From Absidia repens (taxonomy: Eukaryota > Mucoromycota > Mucoromycetes > Mucorales > Cunninghamellaceae), in assembly GCA_002105175.1 (NCBI GenBank), contig MCGE01000010.1, positions 1,116,001 through 1,180,000 on the forward strand: 64,000 nt of DNA, given 5' to 3'. The notes beneath the pieces were generated by a model. That model was given only the letters and a program-made list of their open reading frames with translations, made no database searches and had not been told where the DNA came from. Every line of letters starts with the position of its first letter. The first letter of the stretch is position 1. Of this stretch, positions 35,899 to 49,184 are shown piece after piece. The position numbers were made by a program, and so were the translations under genes.

Positions 35899-38800
35899 AT
35901 GGCCTCTTCAATCAAAGACGTCCCTGAAGTTACTGAACTCGGTAAGTTAGTTTATTATCAGATAGACATTAAGGTTAACTAGGGTGCTAATTATTTCTTC
36001 CATTCTTTTTGTTTTTAACAGATAAACCGGCCCAACAATCCTTTGTCGATTTCTATCGATCTCTTGACCCGGTAAAGCAAATGAGCGATCCTGAGATTCA
36101 GAGGAGGGGATTAGTCACTAACATATACAAATCATTCATGATTTAATATTGATACTTCTTGACAGGCACCAAAAGGTACGGTACGACTATTCGAACGAGA
36201 TGCCAATCAGAAACGATACTACAGCTTCCATGGAGACGATGCACACTACATAGCACAAAATATATACAAGACAACTACAGTGATCAAATATTGGGGTGGA
36301 AACAGTGCGGCTTCAAGACTACCAACTACGCTTTTATCCAACAGTGTTGCAGAATCCTTTATACACGATGCGCTCTTGAGCAAGCAACTTCGAATTGAAA
36401 TTTGGCGACTCACTAAAAACACAGCCAACTGGACTTTGGCTCATAAAGCTTCGCCCGGAAATCTACAAGGCGTGGAGGACTTTTTGCTTTTGAACTCTTC
36501 AGCATCTGCGGCTCCTGTGGTGATGGCTGTCAAATGGAAGGTATCGGGTGACAAGAAGGTATAGCCATTCGTTTTATAGTTTACATATGACAGATGACAG
36601 ATAGTAGTTATCGAAAACTAATTGATCTTATCCAATTTCATAGACTGTTGGTGTTGCCTTCGCGGATGCTGGCGTCAAAGAAATTGGTGTATCTGAATTC
36701 CTGGACAATGAACTTTATTCAAACCTGGAGGTAAGCTATTGGGGGGAGGTGGTTTATTTTTGCTTTTTGTAACATTGAAAAATCCTAATAACTGACGACA
36801 CTATATATTACTAGTCATTGTTGATTCAATTGGGCGTGAAAGAATGCTTGATTCAAGGGGATGAGTCTGGAAAGGATTACGAAGCTATCAAAATTCGAGG
36901 CGTTTTGGACAGATGTGATGTTGTATCAACCGACTGCAAGAAAAGCGACTTTACTACAAAAAACATTGAACAAGACCTGAACAGATTGTTGGAAGGTGAA
37001 ATATCTGTGGCAGCTCGACGTAAGCTATCAAGAAAAAGGAAAGAAAACGAAAACAAAAAATGAGTGAATAGCTGGCTCATCATCCATCTCAACCTTTCTT
37101 TTCATTAGGTGAATTTGAATTGAAAAATGCAATGGAAGCCAGTAGCTGCCTGATCAAGTATCTCTCTCTTCTCAGTGACGAAACCAACTTCAAGCACTTC
37201 AAACTACACCAACACGATTTGTCACAATATATGCGATTGGATGCGGCTGCTCTTGATGCTCTGAATTTAATGCCTGGTGCCCAAGATGGATCAAACAAAA
37301 CTATGAATCTTTACGGACTTTTGAATGTTTGCAAGACTTCTCAAGGAAGTAGGCTGTTGGCTCAATGGCTCAAGCAGCCTCTCTTGAATGTGGATACAAT
37401 CAAGCAACGACAAGATTTGGTACATATGTTTTTCCGAGACACTGAACTTCGCCAAACGTTACAAGAATCTCAATTGAAAAATATTCCTGATCTCCATCGG
37501 TTGGCTAAGCGGTTCCAACGGGGTATCGCGAACCTACAGGTAATGATAGAGAGTGTATGATGACATGAATATTGATAACAATCTTCCATACTGACCTTTT
37601 GATTTGTATAAAATAGGACGTTGTTCGTATTTACCAAATGATTATTCGATTACCCGCAGTGACTCAAATCCTGGAAGCAAACGAACCCGATACTCAAGAA
37701 ATGTCAGAACTGATGCAACAAATATTTACGCTTCCGCTAAAAGTAAGGATATGGATGGGATTCTTTACCTTAGATAATGAAGACACAGTATTATTCACCA
37801 TGTTATCCATATTCATTAGGAACATTATCAAACGTTACGATCGTTGGAAGAAATGGTGGAATCAACTATCGATCTTGAAGCAGTGGCAGACCATGAATTT
37901 ATTATCAACGCGGATATTGACCCTGTATTGAAAGGTAAGTTTGAAATCGAAAGTGAAAATGATATTATCAATAATAATAACGAAAATCATCTTATATACA
38001 ATCTCCTGTTTTATAGATCTCCAAGGAAAGCTTGAACAATGCAAACAACAAATGAGCGTAGAACATTCAAGAGTAAGTAGCTATTGATTTTTTTTTTTTG
38101 GGGGGGGGGAGATTACACGAAGGATTTCACAATTTGCTCATCGAATATCTCCTACTTCCATTTTTCAATTGATAGGTTGGAGGTAGATTGAACCTGGACA
38201 CTGAAAAGAAATTGAAACTGGAAAAGCACTCTACTTTTGGCAACTGTTTCCGTGTTTCTCGCACTGAAGCTTCTGTCTTACGCAACAAACCGGGATATAT
38301 TGAATATGCAACACAAAAGGCAGGCACCTACTTCACAACAGCAAAGTTGAAGGACATCAACACACAATGGACAGATTTGTGCAGTGAATACGAACGGCAT
38401 CAAAAAGGATTGGTGAAACAAATTATTGACACAGTAGGCAAGTTGGTTTATTTTCATTGTTTATCTATAGTGAGAGGTAAAGAGTTGTCAACCTTACCAT
38501 TTTACCATTTTGATATTTATCAAATATAGCCACTTATTGTCCTATGCTGGAATCTCTTGGTGCTCTAACTGCCAAACTCGATGTTATTATAAGCTTTGCA
38601 CATGTCTCAATGATGGCTCCTACTCCTTATGTTCGACCGAAAGTATATCCACGTGGTAAGCCTAATCAAAGTTGATTAAAACAATCGTATTATTTATTCA
38701 CTTTTTTTTTTGATGTTGTTGTTGTTGGTACTGGGGACTAGGTGAAAGCGACGTGGTGCTGGTTGAAGCAAGACATCCTTGTTTGGAAACTCAAAACAAT

Positions 38801-40026
38801 GTCCAATTCATTCCCAATGATGTCAAGCTCATTCGTGGTAAGATGATATAAGAAAACTAGCACAGTACCAGATTCATTTGAAAGAACAAGTTATTCACCA
38901 TTTGCTATTATGTTATTATATTAGATGCCTCTGAATTTGTTATTATTACAGGACCAAACATGGGCGGCAAATCGACATATATTCGGCAGGTAATTAACGT
39001 ACAATGGAATTTTCATGGAAAAGCCAAGCAAACGTATCTCTGACTTGTGCGTATTAATTTGTTTGATAGATTGGTGTGATTGCTCTGATGGCTCAAATTG
39101 GATGTTTTGTACCATGCACCGAGGCCACATTATGCATATTTGATTCCATTCTTGCTCGTGTGGGGGCTGGCGATAGTCAACTGAAAGGTGTGTCTACTTT
39201 TATGGCGGAAATGTTAGAAACATCCGCGATCTTGAAAACAGCAACCAAGAATTCTTTAATTATCGTTGATGAACTTGGTCGTGGAACGAGTACTTATGAC
39301 GGGTTTGGTTTGGCATGGTCTATCTCCGAGTAAGTATAGAAGGGTACATGTGATCTTTAGTGAAATTCAACATATGATTCTTTCTTATTTTAGATATATC
39401 GCCACCGAAATCCGGGCTTTTTGTTTGTTTGCTACTCATTTCCATGAATTGACCGAACTGAGCGCTACTGTGCCCCATGTACAGAACTTGAATGTTGCTG
39501 TCCATGTTGATGAAAGCGAATCCAATGGTTCAGGTCGCCGGGATATTACTCTGTTATACAAAGTGGATGAAGGTGTCTGTGATCAAAGTTTTGGTATTCA
39601 TGTGGCAGAACTGGCACGATTTCCTGATAGCGTGATCACTATGGCTAAAAGAAAAGCAAGCGAATTGGAATACAATACAGGTATGTATTGTAAAATGAAG
39701 AATAATTGAAAAAAGGACTCACCGTATGATTTATCTATTTCAATAGATGTCAATGACCGCATAGTTGATGACGAAGAAGAGGTACAAAAAGATATGAAAC
39801 AATGCGCATGAATTTTTTTTTTTTACCAACAGAAATTCTACCCTTTACCATTTAGGCCGGAAATAACTGTATCAAGAAAATGATCATGGAAATACAGGAA
39901 ACGGGTGGAAATGTAGATGAACTGGACGACGCTGAATTACTCAATAGAGTCAAGATTATCAAGAAAAAATATCAAGACGTGATGGACACCAACCAGTACC
40001 TGGTGCGTTTGGCGGGCGGTGTTTGA
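35899..40026 (+). CDS. MSH2: DNA mismatch repair protein MSH2
   Basis: This is the common subunit of MutS-alpha and MutS-beta, which bind base mismatches and small loops in DNA. Seventeen exons: 35899-35941, 36022-36071, 36166-36558, 36644-36730, 36815-37019, 37109-37539, 37617-37742, 37820-37934, 38017-38072, 38176-38437, 38530-38655, 38742-38837, 38925-38989, 39070-39329, 39394-39680, 39747-39781 and 39856-40026, giving 935 residues, the normal size. The ATPase shows Walker [15 protein letters not shown] (near 672), Walker [16 protein letters not shown] (near 752) and the [10 protein letters not shown] switch. The lever/clamp part shows [26 protein letters not shown]. Intron 10 (38438-38529) is GC-AG. 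The gene looks intact. Confidence 0.97.
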
Positions 40027-40121
40027 AAACGTGTCACTTCAGTCAGGCACTTTATTCCACTTTTTTATTTATATTTATTCCCTTCCATCTTACTGCCTCC
40101 ATTTTGTATAGCTGATCATTC

Positions 40122-40161
<40 letters not shown>

Positions 40162-42154
40162 CAATTTTTTACATTACGTGATCCAATAAACTCAACTATG
40201 TCTACTTGTACACATTATCGACCTGTATCGTTTTTTTTTTTTTTTTTTTTTTTTTGGGAAGAGGTGGGGCGTGATCTTCTGGACTATTTTGGGTTTTGCT
40301 GAGTTCTGATTTCTGATTTTTGATTTTTGATTTATTTTCTCATTGTTCACTTCAGAAGACATTTTGTATCTCCATTATAGAATAATTATATTTGGAATGA
40401 CGAGAATATCGCCATGCACATCACTGGTACTCTTGTGACATAGCGCATTGACTTCATAATTTTCGTAATCTCAGAAAAACTCATTTTGTTCATGTCAAGT
40501 TTTATCAATTTGCTACGGCTATCTATCTCTAGACGAATGTGTTGATGAATATGGAACCAATTAAGAAACCTTTTCGGTCAGCAAATTTCCTTCTTCCCTC
40601 ATTATATTTACTGATTTTCATCCTACTCCACAGTTTTTTTCTAGTTTTTACTCCTTAGCGGAGACACTTTTTTTTTTTTTCCTAGTCTATAGATCACCCC
40701 TTAGTTATTTGTTTGTATTATCCCCTTCACCTATATATATGTTTATTCACTGATCTCTACTGCAAATTTGTTTTATTTAATAAAATCATTTTTTATTATT
40801 ATCGTATATCAATATACACAAAACCTAAGAACGACTATACTATTACAAAGCTAGTAATAATTATACTATCATTATACTACTACTACTAATCTATGCTATT
40901 TGTGTCCCCAATCATCATCAACCATCGTTGTGTCGTATCATTGCTTATTCTAGCTATATGTTTCTATTTGCTTGCTAAGAAATAAAATACCATAACAGTC
41001 ATTATTCTATACGAAGTATGCAAAAGTGATACTTCTATCCATCATACTTTTTCTAAATCAACTTACGCATTATGCTAATGTAAAAGATGGGGAGCAGTGG
41101 TAGGATCACCACGTAATGTTACTCAAAAACATCGGTAACCGCCGAGAAGCACTGAAGCACTACAAATCAAATCAATAACAAGTTAAACATAATACCATTC
41201 ATTACTAATCAACGTGAGTAGACACTTACAAAGAATAAAGAAGAGTATCTAATCCCAAACCAAATATAGGTATCCCAGGTACTTCCAAGTATTGGTAGGT
41301 CCTTGAACTCCAATCCATCGGTGCATAGATGACCATTGTCCAAAATGTTATAGAGTACACCAATTTGCACACTTGTTGTAGAAGAGTTTCCCACCACTTT
41401 TCCAAGCGACGAATAATCATTGCATGATACGTCCAGTAAAGTATGGTTGTATAGTGCTGTCCATAATTTCCTTCTGGTGGCCGCTATGGATTCGTTCGAT
41501 TCTGGCTGGAGGGTCAGGGGCAATATTGTTAAAAATTACACCGAAGTTCTTATCGTTGCTGGAAAAGGATAAATAAAGCCACTATTGCGTTTGAAGGCGC
41601 CAGAGTTCAGGTGTAAGATAGGATTTAAATGTAGGCGAGACCTTATACCAGATGGGTGTCGCAATACACGTGGATGTCAATAAGTGGCTCCAGATGCACG
41701 TTTCTATGTTTTGGCGCTGTACAGCAGAGGGAATAAATGGGTTGGCTGGATGGCGATAGAGTGTTCCTTGAAGGGGAAGTGACAAGATAGTTCAGGGCTA
41801 GACCTGTTCAGTGTAAGACGGGAGCTCGGCGTTGCATAGTCTATATGAGGGAAGCTGCTGTATATATATATATAAAGAGAGAGATATACAGAGAGACAGA
41901 GAGTCAGAGGGGCCTGGTGCGGGCTATTCAAGGTTTTGGATAAAATAGAGAGTGCGAGAAAGGGGGCACAGGAGAAAAGGGAGAACAGAAATTGAGAACA
42001 TTGATATTTAAACCCCGTTCACTCCAATTTCTTCAAACCGCTGGCTCCTGTTTTTTTTAGGCACACTTTCCTTTTTATTTCTTTTCTTTTCTTTTCTTTT
42101 CTTGTCTCTATATTACCTTTTTATCTTTCTTCTCCACAATTGAATGAGGTTGTT
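40027..42154. other. Intergenic, MSH2 to the coiled-coil gene
   Basis: It holds a (TA)n tract (about 40,127-40,158), a poly(T) tract (about 40,230-40,255), a CTTTT-type repeat (about 42,078-42,102) and short purine repeats near 41,875. A possible spliced minus-strand frame at 41.1-41.8 kb lacks a start codon and is not called. Confidence 0.5.
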
Positions 42155-44157
42155 ATGACTATTCACTCTCAATTGAAACTTGAACCTTGTTTGGCACGTC
42201 TTGGAATTATGCCTGAAGGTAGCCCCCATTTCAATGTCTTAGAAAATTATTTGACTAACATAATATATATATATATATATATATCTTTTCTCTTTTCCAC
42301 CAGATAAACCTTCTTTTATAAAAGAAGTTTACGCTGTTGAAGATATCGACACTTTACGAAAACTACTTATAGACAAAGAACGCGAACGACAGAGTGTGGC
42401 CAATGACCTTGATGTTGCTGCTCGTCTGGGTTTGGTTATATCAGAAACAAACGAGGCTATTCAAATCAAGGTAATATGCACGTACTTTTTACTTTGTATT
42501 ACTTTAATATAAATCGCCACTAATAAACCACTCCTCTTTTACTTTCAGTTAGCTCATCTGGAACGCGAAAACCAAGAACTACAAGATGCACTGGTGTATG
42601 CTCATGACTCCTTCCAGTCCACCACCAGCAACGACTATCACAATGACACCAATTATCACAACTATGACCATACCGACTTTATAGAGGACGAACGTTTACA
42701 GCTTACAGAAGAACTAAATCAGGCACGCCGTGAACTTACAAAGTTTCGAAACGAAATGGATGGATTATCTGGACAATTGAATGATATGGCTTCTGAAATG
42801 GCAAGTACATTTCTACTTTATATATATGAATAGATAATTTTATTAACTGATAATTGTTTTTATTTATTTCAAATTAGGTGGATTCTAGAGATCGGGTTAG
42901 TTTATATGCAAAGCGCCTTGCCGAAGTTGAACACAAGCTTACCACCACCCGGGAAATGAATGTTAACCTTCAAGCGTTATTGGAAAAAGCACTCACCTCA
43001 CAAAAGCAATCTAGCTCCACTACTTCTCATTTGGTCAAAAATATTCAATCCGATTTAGTTAGGGTAATATTTGATTTTTTTTTTTTTCAAAAAAAAAAAA
43101 AAAAAACGAATGATTTTTCTGATGTTGATTATTTATTTACAATTTGCATTGTTTAGGTTGTCGCTGAAAATGATCAATTACGAAGTCGTATTGCGGAATT
43201 GGAACATCAGCAGATAGAATGTGAAGAACGACTGTCAACAATGGTAGCTCAAGCAAAGGAATATGCCTCGTTATTGGAACAAGCTCAGAATACTATTCAC
43301 AACCTTAGCGAACCTCGGCTAGACGATGATGATCTCCTCAGCAATGACATGTCAAGCATATCACAATCTTCTTCAAATTGTGATGGAAACCATGGCAATA
43401 AGGAATCTGAAATTACCAAGGTAGGTTATAAAAGTAATAAAATTATCATGAGGAACGTATATTGATAATCTTTTTCTGAATTTGTGTTTAGGGTGCTGTC
43501 TTCTCTGTTGAATTCCGGCAAGAAATGCAAAAGGAAATTGAACGAAATCTCAATTTACGAAACGAAATCAGGCACCGAATCATTACAGCAGACAACACCA
43601 ATACCACAGCTGAAAAGAAAAAGACCCCTCAAGTAGGACTGAAATCATTGTTGGCTGATCGTGATCAAGGTTTGTTAGCTGCAAGCTCTTCCACTAGTAC
43701 GACGAACTCTACAGCAACTACAACACATGCTCCTATATCTATCAAACCAAAAGAAAATGGTATATCATCATCATCAGAACCACGATCCAACTCCCAAGTC
43801 AACAATGGCATCAATATATCGGCATCTTCACCATCATCTGTGTCATTTTTACAGACTGCATCATCGTCTTCAGCCTTATCAACTTCACCTGCAAATCCCA
43901 TGAATGCCCTTAGACCTGCGAATTTCCTGACTGGATTCAGTGGATTCGGCAACGACCACAACAATAGTATCGGATTGAATGGAATCAATAGCAACAGCTT
44001 CATGACTCGAGGACGGTTTACTTCGGCACCTTCTTCCATTGTCCACCAACCTCGATATTACGAAAACAACAGCAATGAACCAAGTATCAGCACACGATTC
44101 TTTCAACGACTTGCCTCTCGTTTTGATGACTACGAAAAGAAATCACCTTTGCAGTAG
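42155..44157 (+). CDS. Coiled-coil protein of unknown function
   Basis: I do not recognise a named family. Six exons: 42155-42218, 42304-42470, 42549-42800, 42878-43063, 43157-43420 and 43492-44157, all in phase, giving 532 residues. Residues about 35-300 are mostly coiled coil with heptads (EDERLQLTEELNQARRELTKF, YAKRLAEVEHKLTTTREMNV, AENDQLRSRIAELEHQQIE). A short motif KSLLADRDQGLL follows near 370. The rest is Ser/Asn/Thr-rich and probably disordered, with an ordered-looking end (ISTRFFQRLASRFDDYEKKSP). The plan suggests a tethering, scaffolding or motor-adaptor protein, which is inference only. Intron 3 (42801-42877) is GC-AG with donor GCAAGT; splicing at the next GT would give a stop. 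Confidence 0.75.
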
Positions 44158-44505
44158 CATTAGATTTTGTCTCCTTTACTCTCCCTCCTCCTTATTTTTT
44201 ATTATTTTATTTTCATATTTGTTTTTGTTACATCATCCATTGAACTTTTTTTCTTTCTTTCATTACACTCCTTATACTTCTTCATATACATAGTTTATCC
44301 TTCCTTCTCATACATACATACATACAATACACCCATTTTCATTGTCTTACCCTTTTTGATATATCCATCGCACTTATTATTTTTTTTGACTTGATGCCTT
44401 CCTGTTTTGGATCAATCTTATTTTGATTTTCCGATTCTTGGGGAGTGCAGAAAAATAAATCTCTTTTTTCTTCTTTGTTATTCTTTCTTCGTGGTATCTA
44501 CGTCA
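44158..44505. other. Short pyrimidine-rich intergenic region
   Basis: T/C-rich leader-type DNA between the coiled-coil gene and the exonuclease gene. Nothing else is seen. Confidence 0.5.
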
Positions 44506-47500
44506 ATGACCTCCGATTCCGATGAAGACTGGGTTATTACAACCAAATCCGCCAATCAACACAATACATCATTCACATGTCCACCTTCTCTTGCTGAGGA
44601 ACGACAAAGTCGAAGGGCCCCATCAACAATACAACAACAACCAGCCGCACCAGTAACCTTTAGTCGCAGAAATCGTCATTCCTCTCCCAATCATGCCGCC
44701 GCCAACAACCACAACAGCAGGAAAACTCGATCAGAACAACGATACCATAAATCAACGCAACCACCTTTGTTCCATCAGAAAAAGCCAGCTTCACCTGCGC
44801 CCCACTCGTCGAATGCACGCCGCGCATCGCCGACCCGGTATCAGCCGTCACCTTCACAAAACCCAACATCTGCTTCACCTACGCCTTTGTCTCACCATGC
44901 GCCTTCTTGGACTAACTCGAATCCCTCTACTGTTAACCGTCCAAATGAAAATGGAACCCATCCCCACCATCAAAGAAATATACCAAACTGTGACGTACCA
45001 TCACCACAAGATATACCCGTAACTGCGGCTCCACCTCAATTCGTAGAATTACTGGTCGAGACTTACAAAAACTCGGAACAGTTTATTGCTATGAAGGACA
45101 GCGGCAACACCTCTTATTTATTCCAACCTTTGGCTGATAGTCTTCAACACTGTGATGATCCATGCACTTGGGTTCAGGTAAGAAATGACACTAATTGATG
45201 ATCTTGTACCCACATGATTTTCTAACGCGTCGCGATTTCTTTTTTAAATCTGTAGATGGTGTTATTTGAAATGGGTGATTACTTCACAACACACAAATTG
45301 CGGAATCGTGATTTGACACCGAAATTTCAAAGATTATTGGTACAGGCTATATGTCGTGGTCTGGAGCTATATTTGGACGCCCCATTGACTCTAGCAGATC
45401 TCACGGTCAATAACACAACAGCAGCAACACAACAACAGCAACAACAGACTACCAAAGATGTGCCTGATTTGATTGTATTTACTGACAATGAAGCAGAGGA
45501 TGAGGAAGAGAATGATTTGATTGATCTATCTTTTGATGACGATGTCGTGGACAATGACAATGGCAACAACAACAACAACGACGGCGACGATGATAGTGAT
45601 GATAGTGATGATGAGGATGATGATGAAGACGATGATAGTGACGATGACGACGACGACGACGATGTAGTGGTGCTAGACATAACAACACCCAGTGAGCAAC
45701 AGCCTCCACACCAGTCAGATGACGCCTCTTCCCTCACTCCCAATACCCATGGCAACAAACCTAATGAAAAAGAAGATGCCGGTGGAATTCTCTCGTCAAC
45801 AATGACTCTCCACGAATCGACAACTCCAGGATCAGCAGAAATACAGCAACAACATCAACATCCTCATTCGTTGACGAAAAAACATCAAATAGCATTTGTC
45901 AACATGATTCGTGAAACGGAAGCACCATCCATTGTTTACTATGCTATGGAGGCTTTTCGGGTGACACATCTTCTTATGGCTGGTGGTGAATATGAATTGA
46001 ATGGCTCACTTCTCTCTCGGCAATTGCTACGCCATGGATTTTACAACGAGGCGATATCGTGCATTATGCGTTTACATCTTCAGGCAAGCTTCCCTATGGC
46101 CCAGTTGGCGGAATTCCTATTCAATGTTGGTCAAGGTGCTATTCTCTCTGTCTATACCAAGGATAGGCCTATTCTTCAATATAGCCTTTTATCCTTCATC
46201 AATGTACAACTACGCTACAATTTTGCTGGTAATCTTGGTGTCGTAGATGCTGGTAAGGAAAACAGAGAAAAAAAAATGTTGTCAGGTTTTGACAAGATAA
46301 CCAAAATATTCCCTCTGCCTCCCCTTTAGAACTACTTCAAGATGTCGAAAAGGACACCGCTCTTATACCACCACTGAATCGCATGCGGGAAAGACGATTT
46401 CAGAAGGAATTGCTGAATTGTGGGACCAAATTGATAGAACAACTAGGTCTTCCTGAAGATCGGTACTACTTTATCTGGCTCTCCCAGCGTTATGCATCCA
46501 TTAGGTGGGTCATTTCATCGCGATCGGCACAGCAATCAGCAGAGAACGATTACAGCATCAACGCAAGCTCAAATTACAACGGACTTTTGGAAATGGTTGC
46601 TGATGGAGGCCCAACGCTGGCCAAATTGATTATCAAGGAACTAGTGGATTTGCAGGATATCATTGGTGCCCAACACTTTTCGGCTATTTTTGGACAAGAC
46701 ACCTTCTTTGGATTTTATCAGTCACTCCTTCCGAATCAACGTATGCTGGGTGTCATTCGAGGTGAACAAATATCGCATGGTTTATCGTCCTATCATGGCA
46801 AGAAGCGGAACGGCGGAGGCGGCGGAGTCAATGGCGAATTGTATTACAAGCTGCCGGACACGATTCGCTATTTGATAGTCAACAGTGAAGCTGGGCTCGA
46901 CGAGATGAAAAAAAGTCTCATGCTTTGCAAACGGTGTGGGCTGGATTCGGAATGGGTACCAACGCTGGTTCAATCTGGGAAAGTGCACACGGCATTGATG
47001 CAAATTGCTTCCGATGATGGTGTGGTGTATCTTTTGGACCTGAAAACTTTACTCAAACCTATGAACCATCAACTATTGAAAAATGCGGAATATATTCTTC
47101 AGCGTGTTTTTGAATCCAAATCTTGTATGAAATTAGGTAAGGAAATCGAAAAATCAGTAGTAGGAGGCGGGGAGGGGGATTCAAGAGACGGCATTTACCA
47201 TTTGCTCACTTTTTTCTTTATCTTTTTATTTGTAGCGTATGATTTTGGTGGTGATCTTTCTTTGCTTGGAGCATGCATGCCTAGTGTGAAAACATGGAAA
47301 ATCAACAATTTCAAAGATATGAATAAGCTGCGACATTACAGCAACAATAAATTGGGATCTCCTATTACCGGCGGACTTGCTGGTGTGGTTATGACCTTCT
47401 TGGGTGTATCGATGAACAAGAAGCAACAACTTAGTAATTGGGAAAAAAGACCACTGACATCCGAGCAAATCACTTATGCAGGTAAATGTTTACGAGGAAA

Positions 47501-47786
47501 AACAACAAAAAACCAGAGATTACAACCACTCAATCACTATTTTATATTGATAGCATGCGATGCCTACTGCCTATTGGAAATATATGACGTCCTTTCCGAT
47601 CAAGGGCACCCTTTCTCTGAAGGTGTTACCTTTCCACCACCCAAAACTATTGTACCAACATTCTCAATGATAGATTCTCCTAGTTCTTCCACCACCGCTA
47701 CAAAGGCCACGACTTCATATATGGGTGTGCAGGAAACCCCATCTCCCCATTCTTCCCCATCCGCCATTGATCTTATTCAGTTTTAG
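44506..47786 (+). CDS. EXD3/mut-7-like 3'-5' exonuclease (DEDDy)
   Basis: Five exons: 44506-45177, 45256-46252, 46330-47136, 47236-47481 and 47554-47786, giving 984 residues. The first 220 residues are low complexity (Pro, Ser, Gln, His). A helical middle domain (from GDYFTTHKLRNRDLTPKFQ to about residue 700) is interrupted by a long Asp-rich run near residue 340. The C-terminal RNase D-type domain has the DEDDy residues: GLDSEWVPTL (D and E, near 758), AYDFGGDLSLL (D, near 829) and ITYAACDAYCLLEIYD (Tyr and Asp, near 908-912). The whole arrangement is that of EXD3/mut-7. Nematode mut-7 acts in small-RNA transposon silencing; whether this protein does so is unknown. Confidence 0.85.
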
Positions 47787-49084
47787 TATATCTTTTATAT
47801 TCTCGTTTTTGTATATCTTTTGTTTTTTCAGATATTTATTCCCCTCCCCCATCCCCTCTCCTTCTTTTTGTACACATAATAAAATCAAATATATCTTTTA
47901 TCTTCCCGTCTATTTGCCATTATTTCTACAATTCAGTCTTCTGCACTTGTCTTCGATCATCCCCCTTTCATTTTTTTAGGATACATCCAATAAACGCTCT
48001 GGTGCTCCGGTGGAGCTTCTGGAAATTTTTCGATCTATTGGGTGTCAGAGTTGTTTTTATTGAAGTGTGGATTTTGATGATGATGGGATTAGAGCTCCGC
48101 CATTTTACATTATGGTGGGTAGTTCCCTTGGGGTCCGGCCGTCGTGCTCAGCGTTCGTTCATTGTGTATGTTGACAAAGAAATATGAGTGAAAAAAAGTC
48201 GATTCAGACTCCGCACACATATTTTTTTAATTTTTTTTTTCTTTGGCTCCTCTTTCCTTTCTTTCTTCTTTTTGTCCTTCATGAAAGTCTAATGATATGA
48301 TGGCAAGGCTCATTGGGGTACTGATGATCTAGGATTAGTGTTAGAACTTGAATTAGAGGTATTTTCAAAAATGCTAAACAAACATTCGGGGGATACCCTT
48401 TCGTTTTGGATTCGTGATTTCAAACCTCCACTAGATTAGCCTTCATTGTAGAATAGTGCCGGTAGCTTAGATTAGTGTTAGTTGGCATAGTTTATATTGT
48501 ATACATATCTGAATTAAACATGTCTTGTCTTTTTACCTTCCATCTCATTCATGCCTTTTATTGTCTCGTTAAATGTGCATGAGTAAAATCCTGTGTGTGT
48601 GTGTATTTATGTGTAGGAAGATAGGCATGTGCTTGTGAATCTTCTATCTTATTGTCTTTTTATTATCAGCTATTCACTACTAGTAATATTTGTTGTATTG
48701 TAGTGTTCTATTCTCCTTCCTTTTTTTTTTCTTGGGTGACACGGGCAACAAAATTAAATATCTCATATATCATTTGCCATATCATCTTTGATTTTTTTTG
48801 TATCATTCCTGTCATTGACATAATTGGTGTAACGCCAAAAATGTTGACCACAGGCATGATTTCCGTGGAACGGCTACTCTTACAACGAATAAAATTTTTT
48901 TTGAGCCTTCATTTCCATCATATTGGAAAACACATGAATAAATATATATACAAAACATCATTTTCAAGAATGTACATAATCTTTTGCTTTTATTGAAAGA
49001 GATATATAATAGTAATAATAATAATAATAGATGGGAATAATAGAATATTGAAGATGTGATTATATAAACGAGAAAGATAAAATA

Positions 49085-49129
<45 letters not shown>

Positions 49130-49184
49130 GTATGGGGGTGGGACTACCTAAGTATAAATACTAAATAGAAATAGGTAATGTAAT
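47787..49184. other. Convergent intergenic region
   Basis: It lies between the 3' ends of the exonuclease and Skt5-like genes. It holds an inverted dispersed-repeat copy (about 48210-48530), TG and GA simple repeats (48,594-48,603; 49,090-49,128) and AATAAA near 47,879. No gene is supported. Confidence 0.5.
48210..48530 (-). repeat. Dispersed repeat, copy 3 (inverted, divergent)
   Basis: On the minus strand it keeps the order of blocks: ACTAACACTAATCTAAGCTA, CGAATCCAAAACGAAAGGG, GTTCTAACACTAATCCTAGATC, an A-rich tail and GTGTGCGGAG. It is more diverged than the 34.7, 53.6 and 60.6 kb copies and closest to copy 1. Confidence 0.65.

Noticed and set aside
41106..41785. Possible spliced minus-strand gene (open frames at 41209-41523 and 41582-41785, with a GTAAGT donor at 41229 and a TTTGTAG acceptor near 41160)
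   Set aside because: The larger open stretch has no Met and no convincing upstream exon, no family is recognisable, and simple purine repeats lie where a start would be expected.
45327..45758. Minus-strand Ser-rich ORF inside the exonuclease gene
   Set aside because: It is the antisense shadow of the Asp-repeat coding region.
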